64,000 nucleotides of DNA from Alkalimarinus alittae (GCF_026016465.1 NZ_CP100390.1:3971078-4035077), one strand, 5' to 3'; numbered from the stretch's first letter, positions 19,358 to 27,570 are shown. Notes: generated by a model not told the origin, from the letters alone. Program-made: numbers and translations.

Positions 19358-19375
19358 CAACCATCAACCATCAAC
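19355..19375. repeat. Tandem 7-bp repeat, three copies, at the end of the tolC-like gene
   Basis: CATCAAC is repeated three times without change. It overlaps the last codons and stop of the tolC-like gene and the start codon of the following small gene. Because the unit is not a multiple of three, slippage would change the C-terminus of the upstream protein and the coupling to the next gene. Confidence 0.8.
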
Positions 19376-20704
19376 CAAGACAAGACTATCTCTATCTACA
19401 ACACCTGCCAGACGCTTTAAGGCAATCACATTACTAACATAACTATACGTTGCATCAATTAAAGTACGCTTTGCCAGAAACATCGCTTTTTGAGCCTGCA
19501 ATACATCCACCGCATTTCTAATGCCCATTCGATACCCAGCTTTTACAGCCTTTAAGGCTTCTTCCTGAGAGTTCACGGTCAACTTTAACATACTCACGGT
19601 CTCCACATCGGCATAAATAGTTCGGAACAATGTTGTCGTGTTTTGCTCAACTTCCCGAATCTTATCCAGATATTTTGTTCTTGCTTCATCCACTCGTAAT
19701 GACGCCTCGCGACTTCGGGAGCTAACGGCCCCACCCTGAAATAATTTCATATTAAGATTTAAAGAAATAGCCGAAGTTTCAGACAATGCCTTACCACGCC
19801 CGCCGGCAGCGGTATCATCAGCAAAATAAGACGCAGAAACACTGACCGTTGGCAGATACTCAGACCTTGCTGCATTTTTATTTTCTTTTGCTGCAGCAAT
19901 ATCAATGTCAGCCACTTTTAATTCTGCATTATTTTGTAACGCTAACGTTTTCCATGACTGCTCATTGGAAGGTTTTATTTCTTCAACGCTAAGTTGGTCA
20001 TACACCCTTTGAACCTCTATATCAGCTCGTCCTGTTAAGCCAATTAGCACTTCAAGCTGAGCTTGCAAGCGGTTATTAGCCTGAATAATTCTCACTCTAA
20101 TACGATCGAGAGCCGCTTTAACCTCATAAACATCCGTCATATTAACCAAGCCCGCTTCAAAATGACGCTGTAGTTGTTCAGATTGTTTTTTAACAGCCCG
20201 TTTCTCTGCTTTCAAACTGGTTAACTCATTCATCTCACGCAAAACATTAAAATAGCTTTTTGTTACTCGAACCATTAAATCCTGCTCAACGATCACCTGT
20301 TCCCACTCTTGTCGATTAAAAAGCGCCTGTCCTTGTTTATAGCGGTACCATTTTTGAGGGTCAAATATCGGCTGATCAAGCTCTGCAGAATAACTATAGG
20401 CATTATAGTCATTAGAGACACCTCCCGTTACTGGCACGGGAAGCCCCCCCGAACTCAATACATTGCCTAAAAAAACATCTTCGTTTGAAGTATAAACTTT
20501 ACGCGTATTACCACTAACAGATAGTGTGGGTAGTAACGCAGCTCTCGACTGAGGCAACACATCTTTCGCTGCCAGAATAGCAAGCGTCTGAGACTTAAAT
20601 TCGGGGTCATGCTGGCGTGCCATATCATAAATTTCAAGTAACGTATGGGCACTAATGTTTAGTGAGGCCGCACAGAGTAGCAGCACTAATAAAATCCTTA
20701 TCAT
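19364..20704 (-). CDS. TolC-like outer membrane efflux protein of the exporter
   Basis: The 446-aa protein forms the outer membrane channel of the type I system. The ATG at 20704 is chosen because it starts a standard signal peptide (MIRILLVLLLCAASLNISA) and follows GGAAGGG; the stop of the ABC gene is 7 bp away. Two repeats of the outer membrane efflux family are visible, with long coiled segments such as EQVIVEQDLMVRVTKSYFNVL and the paired helix region in the second half ending in AKRTLIDATYSYVSNVIALKRLAG. It acts with the upstream fusion protein and ABC transporter. Only the short C-terminus (VVDRDSLVLVDG) looks unusual, overlapping a 7-bp repeat. Confidence 0.93.
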   Translation of the reverse strand: MIRILLVLLLCAASLNISAHTLLEIYDMARQHDPEFKSQTLAILAAKDVLPQSRAALLPTLSVSGNTRKVYTSNEDVFLGNVLSSGGLPVPVTGGVSNDYNAYSYSAELDQPIFDPQKWYRYKQGQALFNRQEWEQVIVEQDLMVRVTKSYFNVLREMNELTSLKAEKRAVKKQSEQLQRHFEAGLVNMTDVYEVKAALDRIRVRIIQANNRLQAQLEVLIGLTGRADIEVQRVYDQLSVEEIKPSNEQSWKTLALQNNAELKVADIDIAAAKENKNAARSEYLPTVSVSASYFADDTAAGGRGKALSETSAISLNLNMKLFQGGAVSSRSREASLRVDEARTKYLDKIREVEQNTTTLFRTIYADVETVSMLKLTVNSQEEALKAVKAGYRMGIRNAVDVLQAQKAMFLAKRTLIDATYSYVSNVIALKRLAGVVDRDSLVLVDG

Positions 20705-20711
20705 TATACAA

Positions 20712-22889
20712 CTACCCTTCCTTGGTTTCCGGTCCTTGTGTTGCAGGCACATCCACAGAACGATTAGCCGAGGCAATCTGCTGAGTAACATCCATTAACT
20801 GTCCTTGCTCAAAAACTAATACCCTATCGGCTGATTGAATGGTTTCTGGTCGGTGAGCAATAATAATCCGTGTAATATCCAATTTTTTAACGGCTTCATT
20901 AACAAAATATTCAAGCTGTGTATCCAAGTGACTGGTCGCTTCATCCAGAAACAAAATTTTGGGTTTACGATAGAGTGCTCGCGCCAGTAATAAACGCTGC
21001 TTTTGTCCGCCAGATAAGGTCGTCCCCATATCGCCCACCAGGCTGTTATAACGCATGGGCATCGCTTCAATATCATGATGAATAGACGCTAACTGACCAC
21101 AATATTCAATTCGTTCAAGATCAGGGGTAGAATCAAAAAAGCAGATATTATCTGCCACCGTGCCCGACAGAAGCTGATCATCCTGCATAACCGCGGCAAC
21201 CTGAGAGCGAAAATTTCGCACACCTGAGCTATCAAGTTCTTTGCCATCAACCAACAAAGTACCGGCAGAGGCTTCAAACAAGCCCATCATCACCTTCATC
21301 AAGGTCGTTTTCCCACAGCCAGAAGGCCCGATAATCGCAACGGACTCACCCTGTGCCACACTCATGCTGACATTTTCAAAAATACAAGGCTCAGACTCAG
21401 AGTAACGATAGCTAATGCCCTTTAGCGCTAAGTTACCTTCGATAGGTTCGCTCCTAACACTCTCAAGCTCTAAGGCTTTTTCTTTTTCAGTTAACGCAAT
21501 ATCTGCAATACGGTTAAGGTGTAACCCCAGCATTTTGAATTCAATTAGTTTTTCAATTAGCGCTACCGTTTTATCAGTGAATTGCCCCTTGTAAGAAATA
21601 AAGGCATATAACATACCCACAGAAAACGCATTATCCAGCACTAACTGCGCACCCAGATAAATTACCAATACATTTTCCAAGCCAAATAACAGGTTATTGA
21701 TGGTGCTATACGCAATGTTCACTTTACCCAAGCGAATACCGGTATTAACGACCTCGGCATAACGGTTTTGCCAAAGTGTTTGACGGTCTGCCTCGCGCCC
21801 GAAAATCTTGATACTCTGGATACCCCGAATACTTTCCATAAAGTTCGAGTCTTCTTTCGCTTTCGCAACAATGCCCTCTTCCGTTAGCTGGCGTAAAGGT
21901 CTATAGAGTGCATAACGAATGATCCCATAAATAGCCACCACCACCGTTACAACAACAGCCAAAACAGGGGCATAAATAATCATCATTACCAAGGTAGTAA
22001 TTGCCATCGCCCCATCAACAATCGCCGTCACCACCCCTGTGGTTAACAGCTCCTGTACTTGGTTCAACGAACCAAAGCGAGACACCACATCACCGATATG
22101 ACGTTTCTCAAAAAAGTCCATGGGCAAACGAACCAAGTGACGAAACAGGTTAACCCCCATTTGAAAACTCAGCATATTACTGATGTGCAAAATCACATAA
22201 GAACGCAGTGCATCAGTACTCAGTTTAATCAGCGCCAGTAATAAGAACCCCCATGCCAGCACCTTGAGTAAGTCTGCATCATGGCTAACAATCACCTCAT
22301 CAACCACTAGCTGCATATAAAACGGGGAAATAAGCGCAAACGCTTGAAGTACAACCGAAAGCAACAAGAGTTGAATTAATCCACGCTTAAGGCCCGAAGC
22401 GTTTCGCCAGAAGTCACTCAAATGCAAGCGCTGCTGCTCTACTTTAGGCTCAAAAGATCGCGTGGGTGTTAACTCCAATGCCACACCCGTAAAGTGTTTT
22501 GACACTTCATCAAAACTCAAAACCCTTTCACCCTGAGCAGGGTCATGGATGGTTATTTTTTGATTACCAACAGACTTCAATACCACAAAGTGGTTCATAT
22601 CCCAGTGCAATACCGCAGGGCGCTGTAATTTATCCATATCACCAATGTCCAGGCGAAGCGCACGAGCAGCCATACCCATTTTGTCAGAGATATCCATCAA
22701 ACTCTTGAGGGTAACGCCTTTTAAAGAAATAGGGTATTTATGACGAAGGCTGGTTAAGTCTGCTTCATAACCATGATAAGCCGCCACCATAGACAAACAT
22801 GCCAGACCACACTCAGCCATTTCTGTTTGCAAAGTTATCGGTAGCGTTTTTCGACCAGAAAATTTCAATAAACTTAAAGAAGCGCTCAT
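20712..22889 (-). CDS. Peptidase-containing ABC transporter (CvaB-type)
   Basis: This 725-aa inner membrane protein cuts the leader after the double glycine and exports the peptide. The N-terminal C39 domain has Q21, C27 (EMAECGLACLSMVAAYHG), H100 (WDMNHFVVL) and D116 (HDPAQGE), so it looks catalytically intact. Six membrane helices span about 170-440. The nucleotide-binding domain has Walker A at about 521-529 (GPSGCGKTT), the signature LSGGQKQR at about 625-632, Walker B ending LFLDEA near 651, and the switch histidine in IIIAHR near 679. Its start overlaps the stop of the fusion protein gene (TAATG), indicating translational coupling. Confidence 0.97.
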   Translation of the reverse strand: MSASLSLLKFSGRKTLPITLQTEMAECGLACLSMVAAYHGYEADLTSLRHKYPISLKGVTLKSLMDISDKMGMAARALRLDIGDMDKLQRPAVLHWDMNHFVVLKSVGNQKITIHDPAQGERVLSFDEVSKHFTGVALELTPTRSFEPKVEQQRLHLSDFWRNASGLKRGLIQLLLLSVVLQAFALISPFYMQLVVDEVIVSHDADLLKVLAWGFLLLALIKLSTDALRSYVILHISNMLSFQMGVNLFRHLVRLPMDFFEKRHIGDVVSRFGSLNQVQELLTTGVVTAIVDGAMAITTLVMMIIYAPVLAVVVTVVVAIYGIIRYALYRPLRQLTEEGIVAKAKEDSNFMESIRGIQSIKIFGREADRQTLWQNRYAEVVNTGIRLGKVNIAYSTINNLLFGLENVLVIYLGAQLVLDNAFSVGMLYAFISYKGQFTDKTVALIEKLIEFKMLGLHLNRIADIALTEKEKALELESVRSEPIEGNLALKGISYRYSESEPCIFENVSMSVAQGESVAIIGPSGCGKTTLMKVMMGLFEASAGTLLVDGKELDSSGVRNFRSQVAAVMQDDQLLSGTVADNICFFDSTPDLERIEYCGQLASIHHDIEAMPMRYNSLVGDMGTTLSGGQKQRLLLARALYRKPKILFLDEATSHLDTQLEYFVNEAVKKLDITRIIIAHRPETIQSADRVLVFEQGQLMDVTQQIASANRSVDVPATQGPETKEG

Positions 22890-24136
22890 TACAACACCCC
22901 TTGCAGGCTATACAGCGGGTCAAGAATCCATTCAACCAGCGTTCGGCTATCAACAATAATATCCGCATCCAGCAACATACCCGCCTGTAGTGGTAAGGCC
23001 TTTCCATAGGCAGAAACCGTCTGTTCATCCAACATCACAGAAATTTTATAAACAGGTTCTTGTAACCTTAAAGGTGAGGGTGCATCGGAAGGAGAAAGAA
23101 TAGACTCAGTAACTTTCATCACCGTACCATCATAAATACCAAAGCGTTGATAAGGAAAGGCCTGATACTGCAACTTCACTGATTGCTCAGTAGAAATGAA
23201 GCCGATAGCACGGCTAGGTACAAACAACTCCGCCTGCAACAATGCCCCTTCAGGCAAAAGATCCAATATTGGCTTATTAGGAACCACTGCCTGCCCTGCG
23301 GTTATTTGCAAACTGGAAACCCGACCACTAACCGGCGCACGAACAATAAAGCTCCGCCGCCCGTCAATTTCAACACGCCGTCGAACCAAATCAATTTTTC
23401 GAGTTTCTAGTTCAGCAATACGCTCTGCACTGCTATCGGGCAGTTGTTCCAGTTCAAATTCAGTTGCCATTAAATCATTCTGACGACTGAGTAACTGACG
23501 GGATATATCGGCGGCCTGCTGGCGGTCTGTTAAATGCTGCTCATATTGTTCTTGGTAGCGGGTTTCAGCAACAAGGGCATCATCTGCCAGTAACTTCATC
23601 GCTTTATACTGTTTTTCTGATAACAGAAGTCGCTCTTTTTGAATACTTTGTTGTTCGATAAGTTGCTTAATTTCTCCGTGAGCTCCTTGAATACGCGCCT
23701 TTAATCGCTTTGTTTCAGAGCTTAACCGTAGCGCTTCCCGCTCAATACGTGCATCAATTACCACTTCTTCCTTATTCAATTGTTGCAGAATAACAGAATC
23801 AATATCATCGCCACTGCTTAATACCGTTTCATCAACCACGGTAAACAGTATTTGCCCTTCTTCTACCTTCTCACCTTGTTTAACATGAACCTGAGCATAA
23901 ACCCCTTCTCTCGGAGCGTAGACTTTTACCAAACCAAGATCAGGGGCCAAATACCCTTTTACAGACTCTTTACGGGCATAACTTCCCATAAATAGAAGGC
24001 TTATCAATAAAATTGCAAACAAAATCGCAACGGCACTCAGCACATAATAAGAGAGCGGCTGGGAAATAATTAAATCACCCCATAAACGTTCCCGTTGGTT
24101 TTCAATCACTTCTTCCCTGAACAACGAATCAGACAT
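22889..24136 (-). CDS. HlyD/CvaA-type membrane fusion protein
   Basis: The 415-aa periplasmic adaptor links the ABC transporter to the TolC-like channel. A short cytoplasmic N-terminus is followed by one membrane helix (about residues 29-52), a lipoyl-like half motif (YAPREGVYAQVHVKQGEKVEEGQ), a long coiled-coil hairpin (about 120-240) and the second lipoyl half (IVRAPVSGRVSSLQITAGQAV), then a beta-barrel domain. It is the first gene of the exporter operon; GGGAAG precedes the ATG. The operator at 24205-24224 with CATAAT on the minus strand is its probable promoter region. Confidence 0.95.
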   Translation of the reverse strand: MSDSLFREEVIENQRERLWGDLIISQPLSYYVLSAVAILFAILLISLLFMGSYARKESVKGYLAPDLGLVKVYAPREGVYAQVHVKQGEKVEEGQILFTVVDETVLSSGDDIDSVILQQLNKEEVVIDARIEREALRLSSETKRLKARIQGAHGEIKQLIEQQSIQKERLLLSEKQYKAMKLLADDALVAETRYQEQYEQHLTDRQQAADISRQLLSRQNDLMATEFELEQLPDSSAERIAELETRKIDLVRRRVEIDGRRSFIVRAPVSGRVSSLQITAGQAVVPNKPILDLLPEGALLQAELFVPSRAIGFISTEQSVKLQYQAFPYQRFGIYDGTVMKVTESILSPSDAPSPLRLQEPVYKISVMLDEQTVSAYGKALPLQAGMLLDADIIVDSRTLVEWILDPLYSLQGVL

Positions 24137-24204
24137 AACTTCCCTATTGATTCTGTGGACAACATTCTTTGGGGGTGATTATGATTGAGAAAAGAGGGGA
24201 AGGT

Positions 24205-24224
24205 AACTGTCAGAAGTGACAGGT
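24205..24224 (-). promoter_or_regulatory. Lux-box-like operator 2, exporter operon
   Basis: Read on the minus strand the site is ACCTGTCACTTCTGACAGTT. A -10-like CATAAT (5 of 6 to consensus) lies at 24183-24178, 31.5 bp from the operator centre. It should control the fusion protein-ABC-TolC operon. Confidence 0.75.
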
Positions 24225-24229
24225 ACAAA

Positions 24230-24249
24230 GCCTGTTACTTCTGACAGTT
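24230..24249 (+). promoter_or_regulatory. Lux-box-like operator 3, precursor 1
   Basis: The site GCCTGTTACTTCTGACAGTT is back to back with operator 2, centre to centre 25 bp. On the plus strand TAGGAT at 24271-24276 is the -10 candidate, 31.5 bp from the centre. It should drive the precursor at 24346. Confidence 0.75.
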
Positions 24250-24390
24250 ATTAAGCTTGAAAAATTCAAGTAGGATATTTTGGCCATCTGAGAAAGCGCG
24301 CTCAAGAATGGAATTTACTCAAAAAATTAATTAAGGATAATGACAATGAAAGAACTACGCTTGAATGAGATTGAAGATGTAAGTGGTGGA
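24231..24390 (+). repeat. Promoter-leader cassette, copy 1
   Basis: These 160 bp (operator, -10, untranslated leader and 15-codon leader peptide) recur at 27247-27406 with about six differences. Similarity stops right after the two glycine codons, so the cassette delivers a promoter and export leader but not the mature peptide. Confidence 0.9.
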
Positions 24391-24588
24391 GCATGGTATG
24401 ACAATGCAGCTACAGGCTTTACATGGGGTGGAATGCTCGGGACCGTTGGAGGAGCAGCCTTTACTGGGTCAACAATTGGCGCAACAAGAGGAGGTTTAAT
24501 AGGAGGAGCGTTAGGTTTTTCAGCAGGCTTAGGGTACGGTATAGGCACTGTAGGCTATAATGCATTCTCTAACTGGTACTATAACTAG
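24346..24588 (+). CDS. Class II microcin-like precursor with glycine-zipper core
   Basis: The leader MKELRLNEIEDVSGG closely resembles class II microcin leaders (CvaC is MRTLTLNELDSVSGG). Cleavage after GG would release a 65-aa core starting AWYDNAATGF. The core is rich in Gly and Ala with repeated GxxxG spacings (GGMLGTVGGAAFTG, then GGLIGGALGFSAGLGYG) and ends in aromatic residues (NAFSNWYYN), as in membrane-inserting bacteriocins. The ATG at 24346 is preferred to that at 24340 because AAGGA lies 8 nt upstream, the same spacing as at the other precursors. A hairpin and then a probable immunity gene follow. Confidence 0.85.
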   Translation: MKELRLNEIEDVSGGAWYDNAATGFTWGGMLGTVGGAAFTGSTIGATRGGLIGGALGFSAGLGYGIGTVGYNAFSNWYYN

Positions 24589-24599
24589 TTAGCTAAATT

Positions 24600-24628
24600 A
24601 AGGCGGGAATAGTTTTCACTCCCGCCTT
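24600..24628 (+). terminator. Intercistronic hairpin after precursor 1
   Basis: AAGGCGGGA and TCCCGCCTT form a 9-bp stem with an 11-nt loop but no T-run follows. It probably protects or partly terminates the precursor transcript, letting a smaller amount continue into the immunity gene. Confidence 0.6.
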
Positions 24629-24666
24629 CAATCCATACTAGTATTCACTCCATTCAAGGTATACCG

Positions 24667-24945
24667 ATGACCCCTTCAACCGTTTCAAAAATAGTCGCTA
24701 CAGGTGGTGTAATATCATTTTTCTTATCTATCTATAACTTTTCAGAAGATAAGCCTATTTTTGCCTGCTTCCTTTTGGGGGGGGTATTTATATCTTATAT
24801 AACATTCAAAACACCCGAAATGGTACTGATAAAAAGTGCCAAAGAGTTAGATCCTTTTGTTCCTAAATTACAAAGAAACCCGTATTTCTATGCAGGCTTA
24901 GCTCTAATGGTCATTCCGGGAGTTATTTCTATCATGACTGTTTAA
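24667..24945 (+). CDS. Small membrane protein, probable immunity protein
   Basis: The 92-aa protein has three likely membrane helices (about residues 12-24, 30-46 and 72-90) joined by a charged stretch with EMVLIKSAKELDPF. AAGG lies 7 nt before the ATG. It directly follows the glycine-zipper precursor and no other function is apparent, so it is the best candidate for that peptide's immunity protein. Decayed pieces of a second copy of this gene lie at 28160-28332, which supports its being part of a mobile precursor-immunity module. Confidence 0.6.
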   Translation: MTPSTVSKIVATGGVISFFLSIYNFSEDKPIFACFLLGGVFISYITFKTPEMVLIKSAKELDPFVPKLQRNPYFYAGLALMVIPGVISIMTV

Positions 24946-24983
24946 ACACCTCGTTTTATCAACCCACTAAAAACACATTCATT

Positions 24984-25003
24984 ACCTGTTATTTCTGACA
25001 GTT
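24984..25003 (+). promoter_or_regulatory. Lux-box-like operator 4
   Basis: ACCTGTTATTTCTGACAGTT is followed by CAGGAT at 25025-25030, 31.5 bp from the operator centre. It lies 93 bp before the start of the frameshifted precursor at 25097, nearly the same distance as at the intact precursors. Confidence 0.7.
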
Positions 25004-25096
25004 ACTAACGTCCAAGTAGTCTTGCAGGATATTTACAGCCGCGCGGTTAAGCGGTGTTGTGACTCTCTCATAAATCACCTGCAAAGGACATAAATA

Positions 25097-25245
25097 ATGA
25101 AACATCCATTTGATATGAACTCAAAACAACTACAACCCGTTACAGACTCGCTGCAAGAACTTGATAACTCTCAACTCTTGCTTATTTTGGAGGGACTTTT
25201 ATAGGCGACACTTTTAACGATGGTCAAATCTGGCTCAATAATTAA
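25097..25245 (+). pseudogene. Precursor peptide gene, apparently frameshifted at the cleavage site
   Basis: An ATG with AAAGGA 8 nt upstream opens a 35-codon frame whose end reads DSLQELDNSQLLLILEGLL, then stop at 25204. If one T is restored in the T-run at 25185-25188, the frame continues as SQLLLIFGG followed by TFIGDTFNDGQIWLNN and a stop at 25243-25245. The restored form has the hydrophobic spacing and GG of a longer (33-residue) double-glycine leader. So this looks like a precursor broken by loss of one base, or a sequencing error. Its operator and ribosome binding site are intact. Confidence 0.6.
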
Positions 25246-25269
25246 TAGCCAATAACCATTATTTTGATG

Positions 25270-25307
25270 CGATATATTTAAATCAAAATATTTCGATTTA
25301 AATATCG
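25270..25307. terminator. AT-rich inverted repeat, possible terminator
   Basis: CGATATATTTAAATC and GATTTAAATATCG form a long AT-rich stem with a 2-nt bulge and a 10-nt loop. It lies between the broken precursor (+) and the end of the half-size M16 gene (-), so it may end either transcript. Confidence 0.4.
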
Positions 25308-25334
25308 AGGTCAATAGAATGAAACAGCTTACGC

Positions 25335-26786
25335 CTAAAAATAATCAGCACCGCCTTTAAATTCAACCAAGTTATTTATCACCTGAGTTTTATCATCTGT
25401 TACCCTTCCCATATTTTTATGCTGAGAATATACAACTAGCCTACTGCTCGACTCAGCAAATAAAAACCCATGCAAGAATGCTAAGAAATCAGCCTTACTT
25501 AATTGATTAATAAATTCAATTACCCGCTCTTTCTGCAAATAAGGAGGAAAATTTAATGCTATTTGCATCCAATAGAAATCAGACCTAGCCTTAAGATTAA
25601 CCTCCTTAGTTAGAAATGAACGTAAAGCATATTTAAACTGACTAAAATCGTCTTCACTTAAATTAGCAATACGTGCGTCCATACCTTTTAAAACTGATTC
25701 TAACTCTTTTTGTATTTCTAGCGCAGTCTGGTTAGGTGATTGCGCATAAATAGCAAGGCCGTCAATATTATAAGCTTGTAGAGGTGACGCGCCGACGATA
25801 TAACCCATTGACTTTTCTGTACGTAATATATTAAACAACTCTGACTGCAACATGTAACCCAATAAACGAAGCGGCACAATTTCTTTAAGAGTATTGTGTG
25901 TAACCTGACTGTAAATCACTACAGCGGTATCAGGTTGATCTTCATTTAATAGTCTGAGCCAGTTAACCGATTGTGGTAACTTAATTACCTTATATGGGGG
26001 TATTACTGCGCCATTTTTGGCTATGCTTAACATGCTTTTTATCTGCCCAGCCATCCGAATGGCCATTTTCTTATCCAAATCACCGTGAGCCAAACCAGTC
26101 ACCTGTAACTGAGACAAAAAACGATATTGATAGTCACGAAGGTCCTTAAGGCTAATTTGTGCCAATGCATCGTGTAATGAATGCATACTCCATGTTGAAG
26201 GGTCCAAGGTAGCTATTATTTCCCCCATAACCTTATTTATCGGCTGGCTAGCCTGGAATGCCTGATAAGACCTTTCCATTTGCCCTTTAGCAAGCACGAA
26301 TTGCTGCTCAGTAAATTGATTACTCACTATTGTAGTTAACATTTTTTCTAAGAGTTCAGGCTGAGGTTTAGTCATACCAGACAGAGAAACACTAAGCCCC
26401 CGGTGAATTGGGTGAACATTATATAACACGCCAGCATCACGAAATTGGCTTGAAAGTGGCAATAATGCCTCATTAATCACTATTGAATAAAGGATATTCA
26501 TAGCTGACATTTCAGCATTCATTTTTACCGTAGCAGGTTCCAGCATAAAATAGACATTGGTTTTTGGAACCAAATAGACATCATCTTGCTTGTACCACAA
26601 AGTAAATCCCTTTACCTGCTCTATCACGGCAGGGGCACGGTTTTTATTTGCTTCATGTAACGATGGCTTACTGAAGTCCGCATTATTACACCATGCAAGA
26701 GGCACCACTCCCATTATTAATACAAAGCTAAGCACTCCCTTCCAGCATTTATTAAAAACAAACATCCATTTAGTATTATCGCTCAT
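25335..26786 (-). CDS. Secreted half-size M16 peptidase homologue without zinc motif
   Basis: The 483-aa protein starts with a signal peptide (residues about 14-33, VLSFVLIMGVVPLAWC) and then aligns by eye along its whole length with the C-terminal half of the 981-aa M16 lipoprotein at 30044-32989: shared blocks include FTLWYKQDD, SSQFRDAGV, LSLSGMT.PQP, ARSDFYW and TEKSMGYIVGA. The N-terminal catalytic half with HxxEH is absent, and no zinc motif is present. In M16 enzymes inactive halves build the closed chamber, so this may be a partner subunit or a decoy. GGAG lies 6 nt before the ATG. Confidence 0.8.
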   Translation of the reverse strand: MSDNTKWMFVFNKCWKGVLSFVLIMGVVPLAWCNNADFSKPSLHEANKNRAPAVIEQVKGFTLWYKQDDVYLVPKTNVYFMLEPATVKMNAEMSAMNILYSIVINEALLPLSSQFRDAGVLYNVHPIHRGLSVSLSGMTKPQPELLEKMLTTIVSNQFTEQQFVLAKGQMERSYQAFQASQPINKVMGEIIATLDPSTWSMHSLHDALAQISLKDLRDYQYRFLSQLQVTGLAHGDLDKKMAIRMAGQIKSMLSIAKNGAVIPPYKVIKLPQSVNWLRLLNEDQPDTAVVIYSQVTHNTLKEIVPLRLLGYMLQSELFNILRTEKSMGYIVGASPLQAYNIDGLAIYAQSPNQTALEIQKELESVLKGMDARIANLSEDDFSQFKYALRSFLTKEVNLKARSDFYWMQIALNFPPYLQKERVIEFINQLSKADFLAFLHGFLFAESSSRLVVYSQHKNMGRVTDDKTQVINNLVEFKGGADYF

Positions 26787-26851
26787 TGTCAGCTCCGGTT
26801 AGGAAATTTAGCATTCTTACATGAGTGTACAAAAACCAGGCGCATATACCT

Positions 26852-26871
26852 AGCTGTCATTATTGACAGTT
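26852..26871 (+). promoter_or_regulatory. Lux-box-like operator 5
   Basis: AGCTGTCATTATTGACAGTT has perfect CTGTCA/TGACAG arms. It lies between the half-size M16 gene (-) and a precursor gene (+). A plus-strand TAACCT (26893-26898) is at the standard distance; on the minus strand TACACT (26829-26824) is one base further. It could serve both genes. Confidence 0.65.
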
Positions 26872-26978
26872 ACAAGAATAAATATATTTCTATAACCTTT
26901 ATTTTGTGCATAGATAAAAGCACATATTTAAAAAGTAACTATTATCGAAAATCTTATTGATAATTAAGGATATTTAAC

Positions 26979-27167
26979 ATGCAAGAATTAACAAATGTAC
27001 AAGTAAATGAAATTTCTGGCGGCGCATTATACGCTTTAAATGATACTCAACTGAGCAATATTTGGGTTAGCTATGGACAGTTCAACTGGGCTCCTAGCTA
27101 TTCATTTTCATATAACGACTATTCGTCTCCATACACATCTTACTCTAGCTCATCTTGGACTTGGTAA
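26979..27167 (+). CDS. Double-glycine precursor with aromatic/serine-rich core
   Basis: The leader MQELTNVQVNEISGG precedes a 47-aa core that begins ALYALNDTQLSNIW and ends in a run of Ser, Tyr and Trp (SYSSSSWTW). TQLSNIW recurs at the same place in the precursor at 28907. AAGGA is 8 nt before the ATG. The core has no cysteine and little charge, unlike the glycine-zipper peptide, so it represents a second peptide type. No immunity gene directly follows. The function is inferred from the leader and context only. Confidence 0.8.
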   Translation: MQELTNVQVNEISGGALYALNDTQLSNIWVSYGQFNWAPSYSFSYNDYSSPYTSYSSSSWTW

Positions 27168-27245
27168 AGTATTATTGTGACGCTTAAAGCGTAGCTGCCC
27201 CTTTATTGGTGTAGTTGTCATTATCTACAAATAAACCATCACAAA

Positions 27246-27265
27246 ACCTGTTACTTTTGACAGTT
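27246..27265 (+). promoter_or_regulatory. Lux-box-like operator 6
   Basis: ACCTGTTACTTTTGACAGTT with TAGGAT at 27287-27292 repeats the layout of operator 3 and belongs to the second promoter-leader cassette. Confidence 0.75.
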
Positions 27266-27406
27266 ATTAAGCTTGAAAAATTCAAGTAGGATATTTTGGC
27301 CATCTGAGAATGCGCGCTCAAGAATGGAATTTACTCAAAAAATTAATTAAGGATAATGAAAATGAAAGAACTAAGCTTGAATGAGATTGAAGATGTAAGT
27401 GGCGGC
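27247..27406 (+). repeat. Promoter-leader cassette, copy 2
   Basis: Second copy of the 160-bp direct repeat, 3,016 bp from the first. It covers the operator, promoter, untranslated region and the leader codons through the double glycine, with about six substitutions. Confidence 0.9.
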
Positions 27407-27544
27407 TGGGTTGCCCCATTCTTAGTAGGGACATTCGTTTCACCATATATGTACGATGCAGTTGGTGGATTGAATGGTATAAATAATTATATCAACAAGA
27501 GTTGGATTTCAATGCAGTCATCTGTCAATTACTTGCTCAGATAA
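27362..27544 (+). CDS. Class II microcin-like precursor with duplicated leader
   Basis: The leader MKELSLNEIEDVSGG differs from that of precursor 1 by a single residue, but the 45-aa core is unrelated: it starts WVAPFLVGTFVSPYMYDAVG and ends INNYINKSWISMQ and SSVNYLLR. The core is moderately hydrophobic with aromatic residues and a basic end. The ATG at 27362 is preferred over 27356 on ribosome binding site spacing (AAGGA at 8 nt). A hairpin and a membrane protein gene follow, as after precursor 1. Confidence 0.8.
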   Translation: MKELSLNEIEDVSGGWVAPFLVGTFVSPYMYDAVGGLNGINNYINKSWISMQSSVNYLLR

Positions 27545-27570
27545 AGCCGAAAGTATATAACTTCCCAGCT

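Noticed and set aside
19183-19437. An 84-codon plus-strand frame
   Set aside because: It lies opposite the tolC-like gene end and the 55-aa membrane protein frame, contains the 7-bp repeat and has no protein-like features.
25319-25360. A 13-codon frame (MKQLTPKNNQHRL) with a ribosome binding site, resembling the start of a leader
   Set aside because: It has no double glycine or core, and it overlaps the end of the half-size M16 gene on the other strand. It may be a remnant leader but cannot be supported.
27213-27232. A degenerate operator-like sequence (AGTTGTCATTATCTACAAAT)
   Set aside because: Only one arm is conserved and no -10-like hexamer lies at the usual distance; operator 6 a few bases on is far better.
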